Shown here: piece after piece, positions 8,657 through 17,761 of the stretch | Numbering within the stretch: the first letter of the stretch is position 1 | Layout: each line of letters begins with the position of its first letter | Assembly (NCBI GenBank): GCA_947629645.1 | Contig: CANREV010000006.1 | Location: forward strand, 38,853-102,852 | Length of the DNA: 64,000 nucleotides | Direction: 5' to 3' | Source of the DNA: an uncultured Acetatifactor sp. | Lineage (GTDB): Bacteria > Bacillota > Clostridia > Lachnospirales > Lachnospiraceae | Position numbers and translations under genes: made by a program | Notes under the pieces: model-generated | Database searches by the model: none | What the model was told of the DNA's origin: nothing | What the model saw: the letters and a program-made list of their open reading frames with translations, nothing else

Positions 8657-9892
8657 ATGAAAAAAAGAGTTGTGGTAACGGGTATGGGAGCCATCACTCC
8701 CATCGGTAACAGCGTGGAAAGTTTTTGGAATTCTCTAAAGCAGGGAAAGAGAGGGTTTGCTCCTATCACCCGCTTTGACACCACGGAATACAAATGTAAA
8801 CTGGCGGCGGAAGTGAAAGAGTTTGAACCGGAAAAATATATGGATAAGAAAGCGGCGCGCCGTATGGAACTCTTCTGTCAGTATGCTGTTGCGGCCGCAA
8901 AGGAAGCTTTGGAGGACGCGGGCATCGACATGGAGCGGGAAGACCCCTACAGAGCGGGCTGCAGCGTAGGCAGCGGCGTAGGCAGCATGCAGGCCATGGA
9001 GCGGGAGTGCGGCAGACTGATCGAGAGAGGTCCCTCCAAGGTCGGCCCCCTGCTGGTACCTTTGATGATCTCCAATATGGCGGCAGGCAATGTCAGCATT
9101 GCTTTCGGCCTGAAGGGCAAAAGCATCGATGTGGTGACAGCCTGCGCTACGGGCACAAATTCCATTGGAGAGGCTTTCCGCACCATTCAGTACGGGGATG
9201 CGGATGTGATGGTGGCGGGAGGTACGGAAGGAGCTGTCTGTCCCCTGAGCATTGCCGGATTTACTTCTCTGACGGCGCTTTCTTCCTGCGAGGATCCTGA
9301 AAGGTGTTCCATTCCCTTTGACAAGGACAGAAGCGGATTTGTCATGGGCGAGGGGGCCGGTATTGTGGTGCTGGAAGAGTTAGAGCACGCTTTAAAACGC
9401 GGCGCAAAGATTTATGCGGAGGTGCTGGGGTACGGTTGTTCCTCGGACGCCTATCACATTACCTCTCCCGCGGAGGACGGCGCCGGGGCGGCGAGAGCCA
9501 TGCTGAACGCCATGGCGGACGGCAATGTGGCGCTGGAGGAACTGACCTATATCAACGCCCACGGTACCAGCACCCATCACAATGACCTCTTTGAGACGAG
9601 AGCTATTAAGCTGGCTTTCGGCGCTCATGCAAAGGAGCTGAAAATCAACTCCACGAAATCTATGATAGGGCATCTTTTGGGCGCTGCGGGGGCGGTGGAG
9701 TTCATTGCCTGTGTCAAAGAACTTCAGGAAGGCTTCATTCATTGTACGGCGGGCTTAAGAGAAACGGAAGAAGAGATGGATCTGAATTATTGCATGAGCG
9801 CCTATCAGGAGGAGGTTCCTTATGCGCTTAGCAATTCGCTGGGATTTGGCGGTCACAATGCAAGTATATTGATCGGAAAGTATCGCGGATAA
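8657..9892 (+). CDS. fabF: 3-oxoacyl-ACP synthase II
   Basis: A 411-residue condensing enzyme that elongates acyl-ACP with malonyl-ACP. The active-site Cys is in [11 protein letters not shown] and the two His residues are in [11 protein letters not shown] and [11 protein letters not shown]. The track starts at 8645, but ATG 8657 follows GGAG at seven bases and gives the family N-terminus [11 protein letters not shown]. In related Clostridia accB often follows fabF; here fabZ follows after only 23 bases. Confidence 0.95.
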   Translation: MKKRVVVTGMGAITPIGNSVESFWNSLKQGKRGFAPITRFDTTEYKCKLAAEVKEFEPEKYMDKKAARRMELFCQYAVAAAKEALEDAGIDMEREDPYRAGCSVGSGVGSMQAMERECGRLIERGPSKVGPLLVPLMISNMAAGNVSIAFGLKGKSIDVVTACATGTNSIGEAFRTIQYGDADVMVAGGTEGAVCPLSIAGFTSLTALSSCEDPERCSIPFDKDRSGFVMGEGAGIVVLEELEHALKRGAKIYAEVLGYGCSSDAYHITSPAEDGAGAARAMLNAMADGNVALEELTYINAHGTSTHHNDLFETRAIKLAFGAHAKELKINSTKSMIGHLLGAAGAVEFIACVKELQEGFIHCTAGLRETEEEMDLNYCMSAYQEEVPYALSNSLGFGGHNASILIGKYRG

Positions 9893-9915
9893 CGGATCCG
9901 GAAAGGAACAGGTTT

Positions 9916-10344
9916 ATGTCAGTTTTTACAACGAAGGAAATCATGGAGATCATACCGCACAGATATCCTTTCCTGCTGATCGACACTATTGAGGAGCTGG
10001 AACCGGGAATACGCGCTGTGGGGAGAAAATGCGTCAGCGCAAACGAGCCTTTTTTTCAGGGCCACTTTCCCCAAAATCCTGTGCTGCCCGGCGTGCTCAT
10101 CATAGAAGCGCTGGCGCAGGTAGGAGCCGTGGCCATGCTTTCGCAGCCGGAATTTCAGGGAAAGACGGCGTATTTTGCCGGTATCAATAAGGCGAGATTC
10201 CGTCAGAAAGTGTTTCCCGGAGATGTGCTGGAATTGGAAACTTCTATTATAAAGGTGAAAGGGCCGGTGGGAGCAGGTCAGGCTGTGGCAAGGGTCAATG
10301 GGAAGACGGCGGCACAGGCGGAGCTGACTTTCGCGATCAGTTAA
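9916..10344 (+). CDS. fabZ: 3-hydroxyacyl-ACP dehydratase
   Basis: A 142-residue hotdog-fold dehydratase that makes trans-2-enoyl-ACP. HRYPFLLID and [20 protein letters not shown] carry the catalytic His and Glu. The stop codon is part of the Shine-Dalgarno sequence of the next gene. No separate isomerase (FabM-type) gene is seen, so how unsaturated fatty acids are made is not answered by this window. Confidence 0.96.
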   Translation: MSVFTTKEIMEIIPHRYPFLLIDTIEELEPGIRAVGRKCVSANEPFFQGHFPQNPVLPGVLIIEALAQVGAVAMLSQPEFQGKTAYFAGINKARFRQKVFPGDVLELETSIIKVKGPVGAGQAVARVNGKTAAQAELTFAIS

Positions 10345-10356
10345 GGAGGTGTGGCG

Positions 10357-12156
10357 ATGAAGCTGCGCAGGGAAAAACAGAGAGAATTTTTTGGGGAAAA
10401 ATTCAGTAAGCTGTATCATCATGATGTTGGTGTGAGCGAGGTATCTAAGGAGAGCGCCAAAGAGGATTCCCGGAAGGATGAAAGCAAAACAAAGGATGCA
10501 GATACAAAAGCCGAAGACGTCTATCTGATCAAATGTCCGAAATGCGGAAAGATGGTGGACAGAGCCAGAGTGGTAAAGAAAAAGTATGTCTGCTATGAAT
10601 GCGGAGGGTATTTCAGGGTAAAGGCGCCTAACCGCATCAGGATGGTAGCCGATCCCCATAGTTTTGAGCCTTGGTTTACGGATATGCCTGTCCATAATCC
10701 GCTGGCTTATGAGGGCTATGAAGAGAAACTGGCCCAGGCGAGGGAAAAGACGGGACTGGACGAGGCGGTTACGGTGGGGCGCTGTAAAGTTTTTGGGGAA
10801 GAGATTGTGCTTGGAATCTGCGATGCCAGATTTATGATGGCCAGCATGGGCCGCACGGTGGGTGAGAAGATCGCATCTGCCATCGAACGCGCCGCAGAGC
10901 TGAAACTGCCCGTATTTTTGTTCTGCTGTTCCGGCGGGGCTCGCATGCAGGAAGGAATCGTGTCTCTGATGCAGATGGCGAAGACCGCGGCAGCGGTTCA
11001 AAAACTGGGGGAAGCGGGGTGTCTGTATTGCACGATTCTGACGGATCCTACTACCGGAGGTGTGACGGCAAGCTTTGCCATGCTGGGAGATGTGGTGATG
11101 GCGGAACCGAAAGCGCTGATTGGTTTTGCGGGTCCCAGGGTCATTAAGCAGACCATCGGACAGGAATTGCCGGAGGGCTTTCAGACGGCGGAGTTTTTGC
11201 AGGAGCATGGCTTCGTGGACGGTATCGTGCAGCGCGATCGTTTAAAGAAGACGATTTATTTTCTGATAAAGGCGCATCAATGCAAAGAGGGAGAGTACGC
11301 TGACTTTGCAACAGGACGGGAATTCCATTTCGTTCTCAATGAGATCCTCAAAGAGCAGGTGTGGAAAGTACGGCCCAAGGATGCGTGGGAAAAAGTCAGG
11401 GATGCGAGGCGTATTAAGAGAGCTTCGGCCTGTGATTACATGGAATATATCTTTGATTACTTTGTGGAAGCTCATGGGGACAGGACATTTCGGGACGACC
11501 CCGCTATCATAGGCGGGATCGCTTTCCTGGACGGACAGCCTGTGACCGTTATTGCGGACCACAAAGGCAAGGATATGAAGGAGTGTCAGGAGCGAAACTA
11601 CGGTATGCCCATGCCGGAAGGATACCGCAAGGCGCTGCGCCTTATGAAACAGGCGGAGAAATTTAACAGGCCCATTATCAGCTTTATCAATACTTCAGGC
11701 GCGTTCCCGGGTATTGAGGCGGAAGAGAGGGGCCAGGGGGAAGCGATTGCGCGCAATCTGTTGGAGATGTCCGCATTGAAAGTACCTGTGCTCTGTATCT
11801 TTATCGGGGAGGGCGGCAGCGGCGGAGCCCTTGCCACCGGAGTGGGAAACGAGGTGTGGATGCTGGAAAACGCTATTTATTCCATTCTTTCACCGGAAGG
11901 GTTTGCATCCATTTTGTGGAAAGATTCCGGCAAGGCAAAGGAGGCCAGTGAGATCATGCGCATCACGGCTCAGGATTTAAAACAGCTGCATATTATTGAG
12001 AAGATTATCCCTGAGTTTGGCGGCGCGGACGATTCTACGGCGGAAGCCATAGCCGGTTACTTAAAGGAACAGATCAAAGATTTTTTGAAGAAGTATCACG
12101 GTAAGAGCGGAGCGCAAATCGCTGCGGAAAGATATGAGCGTTTCCGCAGATTCTAG
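10357..12156 (+). CDS. accDA: acetyl-CoA carboxylase carboxyltransferase, beta-alpha fusion (AccD-AccA)
   Basis: A 599-residue single-chain carboxyltransferase that transfers CO2 from biotin to acetyl-CoA to give malonyl-CoA. The AccD part comes first, with a four-Cys zinc ribbon near residues 59-82 (CPKCGK and CYECGG) and the crotonase-like core ([24 protein letters not shown]). The AccA part starts near residue 350, with [15 protein letters not shown] and [11 protein letters not shown] charged linker of about 35 residues precedes the zinc ribbon. GTG 10351 abuts the AAGGAGGT site, so ATG 10357 is preferred. The biotin carrier and biotin carboxylase genes are not in this operon and must be elsewhere. 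Confidence 0.93.
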   Translation: MKLRREKQREFFGEKFSKLYHHDVGVSEVSKESAKEDSRKDESKTKDADTKAEDVYLIKCPKCGKMVDRARVVKKKYVCYECGGYFRVKAPNRIRMVADPHSFEPWFTDMPVHNPLAYEGYEEKLAQAREKTGLDEAVTVGRCKVFGEEIVLGICDARFMMASMGRTVGEKIASAIERAAELKLPVFLFCCSGGARMQEGIVSLMQMAKTAAAVQKLGEAGCLYCTILTDPTTGGVTASFAMLGDVVMAEPKALIGFAGPRVIKQTIGQELPEGFQTAEFLQEHGFVDGIVQRDRLKKTIYFLIKAHQCKEGEYADFATGREFHFVLNEILKEQVWKVRPKDAWEKVRDARRIKRASACDYMEYIFDYFVEAHGDRTFRDDPAIIGGIAFLDGQPVTVIADHKGKDMKECQERNYGMPMPEGYRKALRLMKQAEKFNRPIISFINTSGAFPGIEAEERGQGEAIARNLLEMSALKVPVLCIFIGEGGSGGALATGVGNEVWMLENAIYSILSPEGFASILWKDSGKAKEASEIMRITAQDLKQLHIIEKIIPEFGGADDSTAEAIAGYLKEQIKDFLKKYHGKSGAQIAAERYERFRRF

Positions 12157-12177
12157 GAAGGACGATAGGTTAAGGAC

Positions 12178-13143
12178 ATGTCAATAAAAATAATCGGTAC
12201 GGGGAGCGCCCTGCCCGTAAAGCAGGTTGCCAACGGGGAACTGACAAAACTGGTGGATACTTCCGATGAGTGGATCCGGGAGAGGACAGGCATACGCTCC
12301 AGACATATTTCCACGGGAGAGACAGTCGCATCGCTTGCAACGCAGGCCTGCCAAAAGGCATTGCAAAATGCGGGAAAAGAGGCTGCGGAAGTGGAACTTT
12401 TGATGGTGGCCACCTGTTCTCCCGAACTGGCGCTCCCGTGTACGGCCTGTCAGGTTCAGGATAAACTGGGAGCCGTGCACGCAGTCTCCTTCGACTTAAA
12501 CGCCGCCTGCGCGGGTTTTCTTTTTGCACTGCATACGGCGTATGCTTATATCGCATCAGGCATCTATCGGAATGCGCTGATCGCGGGGGCGGAAGTCCTC
12601 TCCAAGATCATTGACTGGGCGGACAGAAGTACCTGTATCCTGTTTGGGGACGGCGCTGGCGCCGTTATGGTGGAACGGTGCGATGAAGGGGGAATTTTAG
12701 GCTTCGTACAATGCTCGGACGGCAGCAGGGGCCGTGTCTTATCCTGCGGCAGCCGCCCTCTTAATAATCCTTATGCATCGCAAACGGACTTTGAGACTTA
12801 TGTGCAGATGGACGGCAGGGAAGTTTTTTCTTTTGCGGTCCGCCAGGTTCCGGCCAGCATAGAGGAAGTTTTGGAGAAGACCGGCCTGACGGTGGAAGAT
12901 GTGGATCTGTTTGTGCTGCATCAGGCAAACAGGCGCATTATAGATGGAATCTGCAAACGCCTGAAAGCGGACCCCGACAGGTTCCCTGTTAATCTGGACA
13001 GAGTGGGCAATATGTCTTCGGCGGCTATTCCCGTTCTTTTGGATGAACTGAATGCGCAGGGCAGGCTGTCGGCAGGCATGACGCTGGTGCTTTCCGGTTT
13101 TGGCGCCGGGCTTACTTACGGCGCCTGCGTAATAAAATGGTAA
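12178..13143 (+). CDS. fabH: 3-oxoacyl-ACP synthase III
   Basis: A 321-residue KAS III that starts chains by condensing acyl-CoA with malonyl-ACP. The catalytic Cys111 lies in NAACAGF and the His in VLHQANRRIID. The third catalytic residue, Asn, is in GNMSSAAIP, where most family members have GNTSAASIP. In many Firmicutes fabH leads the operon next to fabT; here both are at the distal end. Confidence 0.95.
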   Translation: MSIKIIGTGSALPVKQVANGELTKLVDTSDEWIRERTGIRSRHISTGETVASLATQACQKALQNAGKEAAEVELLMVATCSPELALPCTACQVQDKLGAVHAVSFDLNAACAGFLFALHTAYAYIASGIYRNALIAGAEVLSKIIDWADRSTCILFGDGAGAVMVERCDEGGILGFVQCSDGSRGRVLSCGSRPLNNPYASQTDFETYVQMDGREVFSFAVRQVPASIEEVLEKTGLTVEDVDLFVLHQANRRIIDGICKRLKADPDRFPVNLDRVGNMSSAAIPVLLDELNAQGRLSAGMTLVLSGFGAGLTYGACVIKW

Positions 13144-13149
13144 AAACCA

Positions 13150-13177
13150 TTGATTTTTTGAGGAAAGTTGGTAGAAT
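13150..13177 (+). promoter_or_regulatory. possible weak internal promoter for fabT
   Basis: TTGATT and TAGAAT with a 16-bp spacer lie in the 57-base gap between fabH and fabT. This could give the regulator an independent basal supply. The match is modest. Confidence 0.3.
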
Positions 13178-13200
13178 AATAATAATAAAGAAAGGCATCG

Positions 13201-13674
13201 GTGAAAATGGCACAGCAAACGAGGCGCTCCATCAACGAGCTGCTGGTAAATCTATTTAATCATGTGATGGATCTGGAGGGAAAAGCGGTCATCACAGAGC
13301 AGTTTCGGGATATTACCAACAATGACATGCATATCATTGAGGCGATCGGGGTTGAGGAACCCAGAAATATGTCGGCCATTGCGCACAAGATGGCGGTTAC
13401 GGTCAGTACACTGACTACGAATATGAACGGCCTGGAGAAAAAAGGCTATATCCGCCGCGAGCGCAGTCAGGAAGACAAGCGCGTAGTTTATGTGATCCTC
13501 ACCGAAAAAGGGAAAAAAGCTTTTTACCACCATCGAGATTTCCACAAAAAGATGATCAAAGCTATCATAAAGAATCTGAGTGAGGAGGAGATGGAGCTGT
13601 TGTATCGCTGCCTTCAGAATCTGAATCGCTTCTTTGAGTCGGAAAGCAAAGACAAAGAGGAAGAACGTGTCTAA
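13201..13674 (+). CDS. fabT: MarR-family fatty acid synthesis repressor, FabT-like
   Basis: A 157-residue winged-helix regulator. The layout matches FabT: an N-terminal dimer helix (SINELLVNLFNHVMDLE), the helix-turn-helix MSAIAHKMAVTVSTLTTNM, the wing RRERSQEDKRVVYVILTEKG, and C-terminal dimer helices. FabT of streptococci represses fab genes when complexed with acyl-ACP. Its last place in this operon and the TTTGA-N3-TCAAA array at the operon head support that role. GTG 13201 has AAAGG five bases upstream; ATG 13207 is the alternative. Control by acyl-ACP is inferred from the family. Confidence 0.87.
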   Translation: MKMAQQTRRSINELLVNLFNHVMDLEGKAVITEQFRDITNNDMHIIEAIGVEEPRNMSAIAHKMAVTVSTLTTNMNGLEKKGYIRRERSQEDKRVVYVILTEKGKKAFYHHRDFHKKMIKAIIKNLSEEEMELLYRCLQNLNRFFESESKDKEEERV

Positions 13675-13683
13675 GTGAGGATA

Positions 13684-13806
13684 GTGTGAAAAATCACACT
13701 GATGTGCTGATTTTTCACACGGGAGTTTGTGCCGGAGCGTCACAAACTCCCCTGATGGCAGACGCGAATTTGAGATTCGCGTCGCCCCGTTGCGAGAACG
13801 CTCCGG
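13684..13806 (+). other. structured intergenic element with nested inverted repeats and a possible pseudoknot
   Basis: Three perfect hairpins follow each other: 13-bp arms 13684-13696/13708-13720, 11-bp arms 13721-13731/13741-13751, and 9-bp arms 13761-13769/13775-13783. The whole 9-base loop of the second hairpin (CCGGAGCGT) is the exact reverse complement of 13798-13806. The region lies between fabT and cls, just before the cls start, and has no T-run, so it is not a simple terminator. It could be a regulatory RNA leader or a palindromic mobile repeat. Confidence 0.7.
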
Positions 13807-13819
13807 AATTGAGATTAGT

Positions 13820-15379
13820 ATGAGTACGAATGCAAAAGGCAATAATCGGTTTGGAAATATAAAGACTATGATCTATGGCAGGACAGCGGTGATCATGCTG
13901 GGCTTTTTGGCCCAGCTGGTCTTGCTGATAGTGGCTTTTTACTGGCTGCGGGATTATAGTTATTTTTTTTATCTCGCCTTTCTGATTATCAGCGGCGTGG
14001 CCGTGATTCATATCTTCAACGCCAGAAGCAATCCCGACATGAAGCTGGCGTGGATGTTTCCCATTGCCATTTTCCCGGTCTTTGGCGCTATTTTCTATAC
14101 TGCTATTGTCACGCAGCCGGGGTCGAAGGTTTTGTACGGACGGCTGCAGAAAATAGCTCAGAATACGAAAGACTATGTAAAGCCCAGGGCAGAGTCGCGG
14201 GAAAAGCTCTGGCAGGAAAATCACCATATGGGGCAGCTGGCGCACTATCTGGAACAGTATGACAACAGTCCGGTTTACGAAAACACCCGGGTGGAATATT
14301 ACCGGTTGGGGGATGAGCAGTTTCCGGCCATGATCGAAGAGCTTAAAAAGGCTGAAAAGTTTATCTTTATGGAGTTTTTTATCGTCAGCAACGGAAAGAT
14401 GCTGGAAACGATTTTGGAGGTCTTGCGGGAAAAGGCGAAGCAGGGAGTGGAAGTGCGGTTCCTTTACGATGGCACCAACGTGCTGTGGAATCTGCCCAGT
14501 TTTTTCCCGAAGCTTATGGAGGAAGAAGGCATCCGGTGCAGGATGTTTTCTCCTATTAAGCCTGTTTTCTCTCCTCATTACAACAACCGCGACCATCGCA
14601 AGATCCTTGTGGTGGACGGCAGGGTGGCGTTCACCGGCGGTATCAATATTGCGGACGAATATATCAATCAGAAGGTGAGATTCGGCCACTGGAAAGATGT
14701 GGGCCTGAAACTGACGGGAGATGCGGTGGAACGCATGACTTTCATGTTTTTAGAGCTTTGGGCGGAGTCGGAAAAACAGACGGAAGATTACGGAAAGTAT
14801 GTTTGTCCTGCGGATGCATCCCAGCCTGGCGATGGCTATGTGATCCCCTACAGCGTCTGTCCCTTGGGACCGGAGCGGGTAGGGGAGAGAATCTATCTGG
14901 ATATTATTAATACGGCGCACACCTATGTGCATATTATGACGCCCTACCTGATCCTGGACCACCAGATGATGATGGCGCTGTGCTTTGCCGCAAAAAGAGG
15001 GGTTGAGGTGAAGATCATTATGCCTCACATTCCTGATAAAAAGTATGCGTTTCTGCTGGCAAAGACTTACTATAACGAGCTGCTTGAAGCCGGGGTGAAG
15101 ATTTATGAGTACAAGCCTGGCTTCGTCCACGCGAAACTGTTCGTGGCGGACGATGTGAAAGCGGTGGTGGGAACAGTGAATCTGGATTACCGAAGCCTTT
15201 ACCATCATTTTGAGTGCGGTGCGCTGCTCTACCGTAATTCCCAGATCAAAGCGATGGAGGAGGACGTGCAGGAAACGCTGGGCAAATGTATTGAAATGTC
15301 GGTGGAGGATTATAAGAAGTTAAAGCTCAGAGAGAGATTTCTGGGTATGATAATGAGAGTTGTGGCACCTCTGATGTAG
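13820..15379 (+). CDS. cls: cardiolipin synthase
   Basis: A 519-residue membrane enzyme of the phospholipase D superfamily that joins two phosphatidylglycerols into cardiolipin. It has two N-terminal membrane helices, then two HKD motifs: HRKILVVDG with TGGINIADEY, and HAKLFVADD with GTVNLDYRS. ATG 13820 is chosen because it begins at the usual soluble N-terminus; the 31 residues before it in the track come from the hairpin element and look non-coding. The ribosome binding site is weak (GGAATTGAG), so the upstream structure may matter for its translation. Confidence 0.93.
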   Translation: MSTNAKGNNRFGNIKTMIYGRTAVIMLGFLAQLVLLIVAFYWLRDYSYFFYLAFLIISGVAVIHIFNARSNPDMKLAWMFPIAIFPVFGAIFYTAIVTQPGSKVLYGRLQKIAQNTKDYVKPRAESREKLWQENHHMGQLAHYLEQYDNSPVYENTRVEYYRLGDEQFPAMIEELKKAEKFIFMEFFIVSNGKMLETILEVLREKAKQGVEVRFLYDGTNVLWNLPSFFPKLMEEEGIRCRMFSPIKPVFSPHYNNRDHRKILVVDGRVAFTGGINIADEYINQKVRFGHWKDVGLKLTGDAVERMTFMFLELWAESEKQTEDYGKYVCPADASQPGDGYVIPYSVCPLGPERVGERIYLDIINTAHTYVHIMTPYLILDHQMMMALCFAAKRGVEVKIIMPHIPDKKYAFLLAKTYYNELLEAGVKIYEYKPGFVHAKLFVADDVKAVVGTVNLDYRSLYHHFECGALLYRNSQIKAMEEDVQETLGKCIEMSVEDYKKLKLRERFLGMIMRVVAPLM

Positions 15380-15391
15380 GTGCCCTTTTTT
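15364..15391 (+). terminator. intrinsic terminator after cls
   Basis: GGCACCT and AGGTGCC form a 7-bp stem with a 7-base loop, followed by seven T. The stem includes the cls stop codon. Confidence 0.85.
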
Positions 15392-15418
15392 TATCCCCTT
15401 TTTAAAATTAAAAAAATT

Positions 15419-15446
15419 GGAAACTTTTTCGTCTTAAATTCGTCTC
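15419..15446 (+). promoter_or_regulatory. ECF-type promoter upstream of the sigma factor gene
   Basis: GGAAAC, a 16-base spacer and CGTCTC match the general -35/-10 pattern of ECF sigma factor promoters. Its place 70 bp before an ECF sigma gene suggests autoregulation. Confidence 0.6.
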
Positions 15447-15518
15447 ATACTATAAGCAGGACGATGCTATATACGAGAAAGGATTGACACGCCGCCAACG
15501 GCAGAATGAGAGGGAGTT

Positions 15519-16079
15519 TTGAAAGACACGGAAATTATAGAGCTGTACTGGGCCAGAGATGAACAGGCTATCCACGAGTCCCAGAAAAGCTATGGCAGAT
15601 ATTGTTACAGCATTGCTTTCAATATTTTAAGAGACAGAGAGGATTCGGATGAATGCGTCAACGATACCTGGCTGCGGGCGTGGAATGTCATTCCGCCCAA
15701 GCGGCCCCAGAGGCTGGAGCTTTTCCTGGGAACCATCACCAGAAATCTGTCCTTTGATAAATGGAAGGAGAAACATGCAATGAAACGGGGAAACGGGGAA
15801 ACGGCTTTGGCGCTGGATGAATTGGCTGAGTGTGTGCCTGACCGGCACGATACGCAAGCGGAGGCGGAGGCGGCGGAATTGGAGCGTCTGGTCAATCGTT
15901 TTCTGCGCACGCTGCCAGAGCGGGAATGCAGCGTGTTCCTGCGAAGATACTGGTATGTGGAAGAATACGGCGCAATCGCGTCCCGCTATGGCATGAAACT
16001 GAATACGGTAAAAACGATACTCTTTCGCACCAGATCTAAGCTGAAAAAATTTTTGGAAAAAGAAGGTGTAGTGTTATGA
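15519..16079 (+). CDS. ECF-family RNA polymerase sigma factor
   Basis: A 186-residue sigma factor. Region 2 is seen near residues 20-70 (RDREDSDECVNDTWLRAWN) and region 4 near residues 125-180 (LPERECSVFLRRYWY, then a helix-turn-helix ending NTVKTILFRTRSKLKKFL). The start is TTG preceded by AGAGGGAG, and no better start is seen. The next gene overlaps by four bases, as expected for a sigma factor and its membrane partner. The signal it answers to is unknown. Confidence 0.9.
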   Translation: MKDTEIIELYWARDEQAIHESQKSYGRYCYSIAFNILRDREDSDECVNDTWLRAWNVIPPKRPQRLELFLGTITRNLSFDKWKEKHAMKRGNGETALALDELAECVPDRHDTQAEAEAAELERLVNRFLRTLPERECSVFLRRYWYVEEYGAIASRYGMKLNTVKTILFRTRSKLKKFLEKEGVVL

Positions 16080-17005
16080 GCGAACAGGCCTGTAAATTAT
16101 TTGAAGCTCTTTTAGGCGTGGACGCAGAATTGCTGGAACGCAGCGAACGCGGCAAAAAAAGCAAAACGGCGCTGTCTGGCTTAAAATACGGCAGAGCGGC
16201 AGCGGCCTGTCTGTGCGTTCTTTTGTCAGGAGCAGCGGTCTGGGGCGGCTATCGGATGGCGGGTGGTACAGGAAGCGGAGCAGATGAGAATGCAGCCGTA
16301 CAGTTAGCGGATATGGCCATACCTGTGGAATCTTCCGAAATGGAACAGACAAAAGAGCGGCAAAGCCAGACCTCTGCCGATTCGGCCGGCAGCCTGCAGG
16401 AAGAGGGCATAGCGCAGAATTCTTCCGCCATAGCGGGCACTCCGATGCAGGAGGGCTGGAAATCCCCGAAAGAGGATATGGACAACGGTGCGTTGACGCA
16501 GGACAATGCCTCGTCAGACAGTGTAGGCGCGCAGGGAGCCGTTGGGGCTTCAAAGGAGGGGAAAAAAGAATCCGCCGCAAACGGTGTGGGTGTGGCAGGT
16601 AAGGAGATCCCCTGGGAGGAGGCCTGCGCAACAGAACCTTTTTGCCGTTATCTTCCCTCCGTTCTGCCTGCAGGCTATGAGCCCCTGACAGCAAGAAGGA
16701 GCGCCATGCCGGAGCAGTGGAATAATATGGTCTTTGTATGGGGGGATGGAGAGAGGAAATTGTCTTTGAGCATGACTTGGGAAGAACCGTTGGAAGTGGA
16801 TGAAATACGGCGCAGGATAGAAAGTCAGGACGGTCTGAATCAATATGCTGCGGAGGATTTTACAAAGGAAGCGCTGGAAGCATTCGTGCCGGAATCAGAA
16901 ACCGTTGCCTTTACCCTGTATTATTCTGATGGAATGATAATTGATTTTCAGGGAGAGATCAATGCGGATGAGATGTGGGATCTGGTAAGCTCTGTTTCTG
17001 GGTAG
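16076..17005 (+). CDS. membrane protein, probable anti-sigma or sensor partner of the ECF sigma factor
   Basis: A 309-residue protein whose ATG overlaps the sigma factor stop (ATGA). Residues 1-40 are cytoplasmic and could hold the sigma-binding part. One membrane helix follows near residues 41-60 (AAAACLCVLLSGAAVWGGY). A long Ser/Gly/Ala/Glu-rich linker leads to a C-terminal outside domain of about 110 residues (FCRYLPSVLPAGYEPL to the end) resembling DUF4367-type sensing domains. No classical anti-sigma zinc motif is visible, so the role rests on context and topology. Confidence 0.65.
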   Translation: MSEQACKLFEALLGVDAELLERSERGKKSKTALSGLKYGRAAAACLCVLLSGAAVWGGYRMAGGTGSGADENAAVQLADMAIPVESSEMEQTKERQSQTSADSAGSLQEEGIAQNSSAIAGTPMQEGWKSPKEDMDNGALTQDNASSDSVGAQGAVGASKEGKKESAANGVGVAGKEIPWEEACATEPFCRYLPSVLPAGYEPLTARRSAMPEQWNNMVFVWGDGERKLSLSMTWEEPLEVDEIRRRIESQDGLNQYAAEDFTKEALEAFVPESETVAFTLYYSDGMIIDFQGEINADEMWDLVSSVSG

Positions 17006-17023
17006 CCGCCTGAAACTGAATGG

Positions 17024-17056
17024 AAAAAACGCCAGACTAAGCAGTCAGGCGTTTTC
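17024..17056. terminator. bidirectional terminator between convergent genes
   Basis: AACGCC-A-GACT and AGTC-A-GGCGTT form a stem with one A/A mismatch, flanked by A-rich and T-rich runs. It serves both the ECF operon and the convergent response regulator gene, whose stop codon lies inside it. Confidence 0.75.
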
Positions 17057-17740
17057 GTTTTCCCGCATCCTGTACCCCAATCCTATTTCCGTGAAAACAT
17101 ATTGGGGCTGGGCGGGATTTGTTTCGATCTTGTGGCGTATGTTGGCCATATTTACGCGGAGGATCTGATTGTTGCCGTCCACATAGGGACCCCAGATGGT
17201 TTTCATAATGAATTTGTAGGTCAGTACCCTGCCGGAATTTTCCGCGAGAAGGGACAGTAACTGATATTCGATCTGGGTCAGATGGATTTCTTCCCCGTCA
17301 ACATAAGTCATCCGTTTTTCAAAATTGATTTCCAGACTGCCGGCTTTGTAGATCTTGTGGGGGACAGTCCTGTGGCTGTGCCGCAGGGAAGTGCGGATCC
17401 TTGCCATCAGTTCTTCGGTGCCGAAAGGTTTTGTAATGTAATCATCAGCGCCCAGATCCAGCGCGGTCACTTTATCCTGTTCCCTGGTGCGGGCGGAGAT
17501 AATAATAATGGGAGTGCTGCACCAGCGGCGCAGCCGGCTGAGGACCTCGCAGCCGTCTATATCGGGCAGCCCCAGATCCAACAGTATCACATCCGGACAG
17601 ATCGAGGCGGCAAGATTCAACCCTTCCTTTCCTGTATGCGCAGAGGTGGCGCGATAACCGTTTCCGGTCAGTGCGGCAGTAATAAAGGAACAGATACTTT
17701 TGTCATCCTCTATGATAAGTATGCAGACTTTCGGGTTCAT
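17045..17740 (-). CDS. KdpE-like response regulator
   Basis: A 231-residue OmpR-type regulator. The receiver domain has IIEDD, the phospho-acceptor Asp in VILLDLGLPDIDG, and the Lys in DDYITKPFG. The winged-helix DNA-binding domain contains WGPYVDGNNQILRVNMANIR, close to the KdpE signature. GGAAGGGA precedes the start. It is the second gene of a two-gene operon, 21 bases after the kinase gene. KdpE controls the KdpFABC potassium pump in other bacteria; no kdp genes are near, so the target is open. Confidence 0.85.
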   Translation of the reverse strand: MNPKVCILIIEDDKSICSFITAALTGNGYRATSAHTGKEGLNLAASICPDVILLDLGLPDIDGCEVLSRLRRWCSTPIIIISARTREQDKVTALDLGADDYITKPFGTEELMARIRTSLRHSHRTVPHKIYKAGSLEINFEKRMTYVDGEEIHLTQIEYQLLSLLAENSGRVLTYKFIMKTIWGPYVDGNNQILRVNMANIRHKIETNPAQPQYVFTEIGLGYRMRENENA

Positions 17741-17761
17741 GGAACGGATTCCCTTCCTTTC

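Noticed and set aside
9919-11208. 429-aa minus-strand ORF
   Set aside because: Antisense to fabZ and accDA, Cys/His/Arg-rich shadow without motifs.
13684-13720. Intrinsic terminator after fabT
   Set aside because: The hairpin is perfect but no T-run follows on the plus strand, and further hairpins continue directly.
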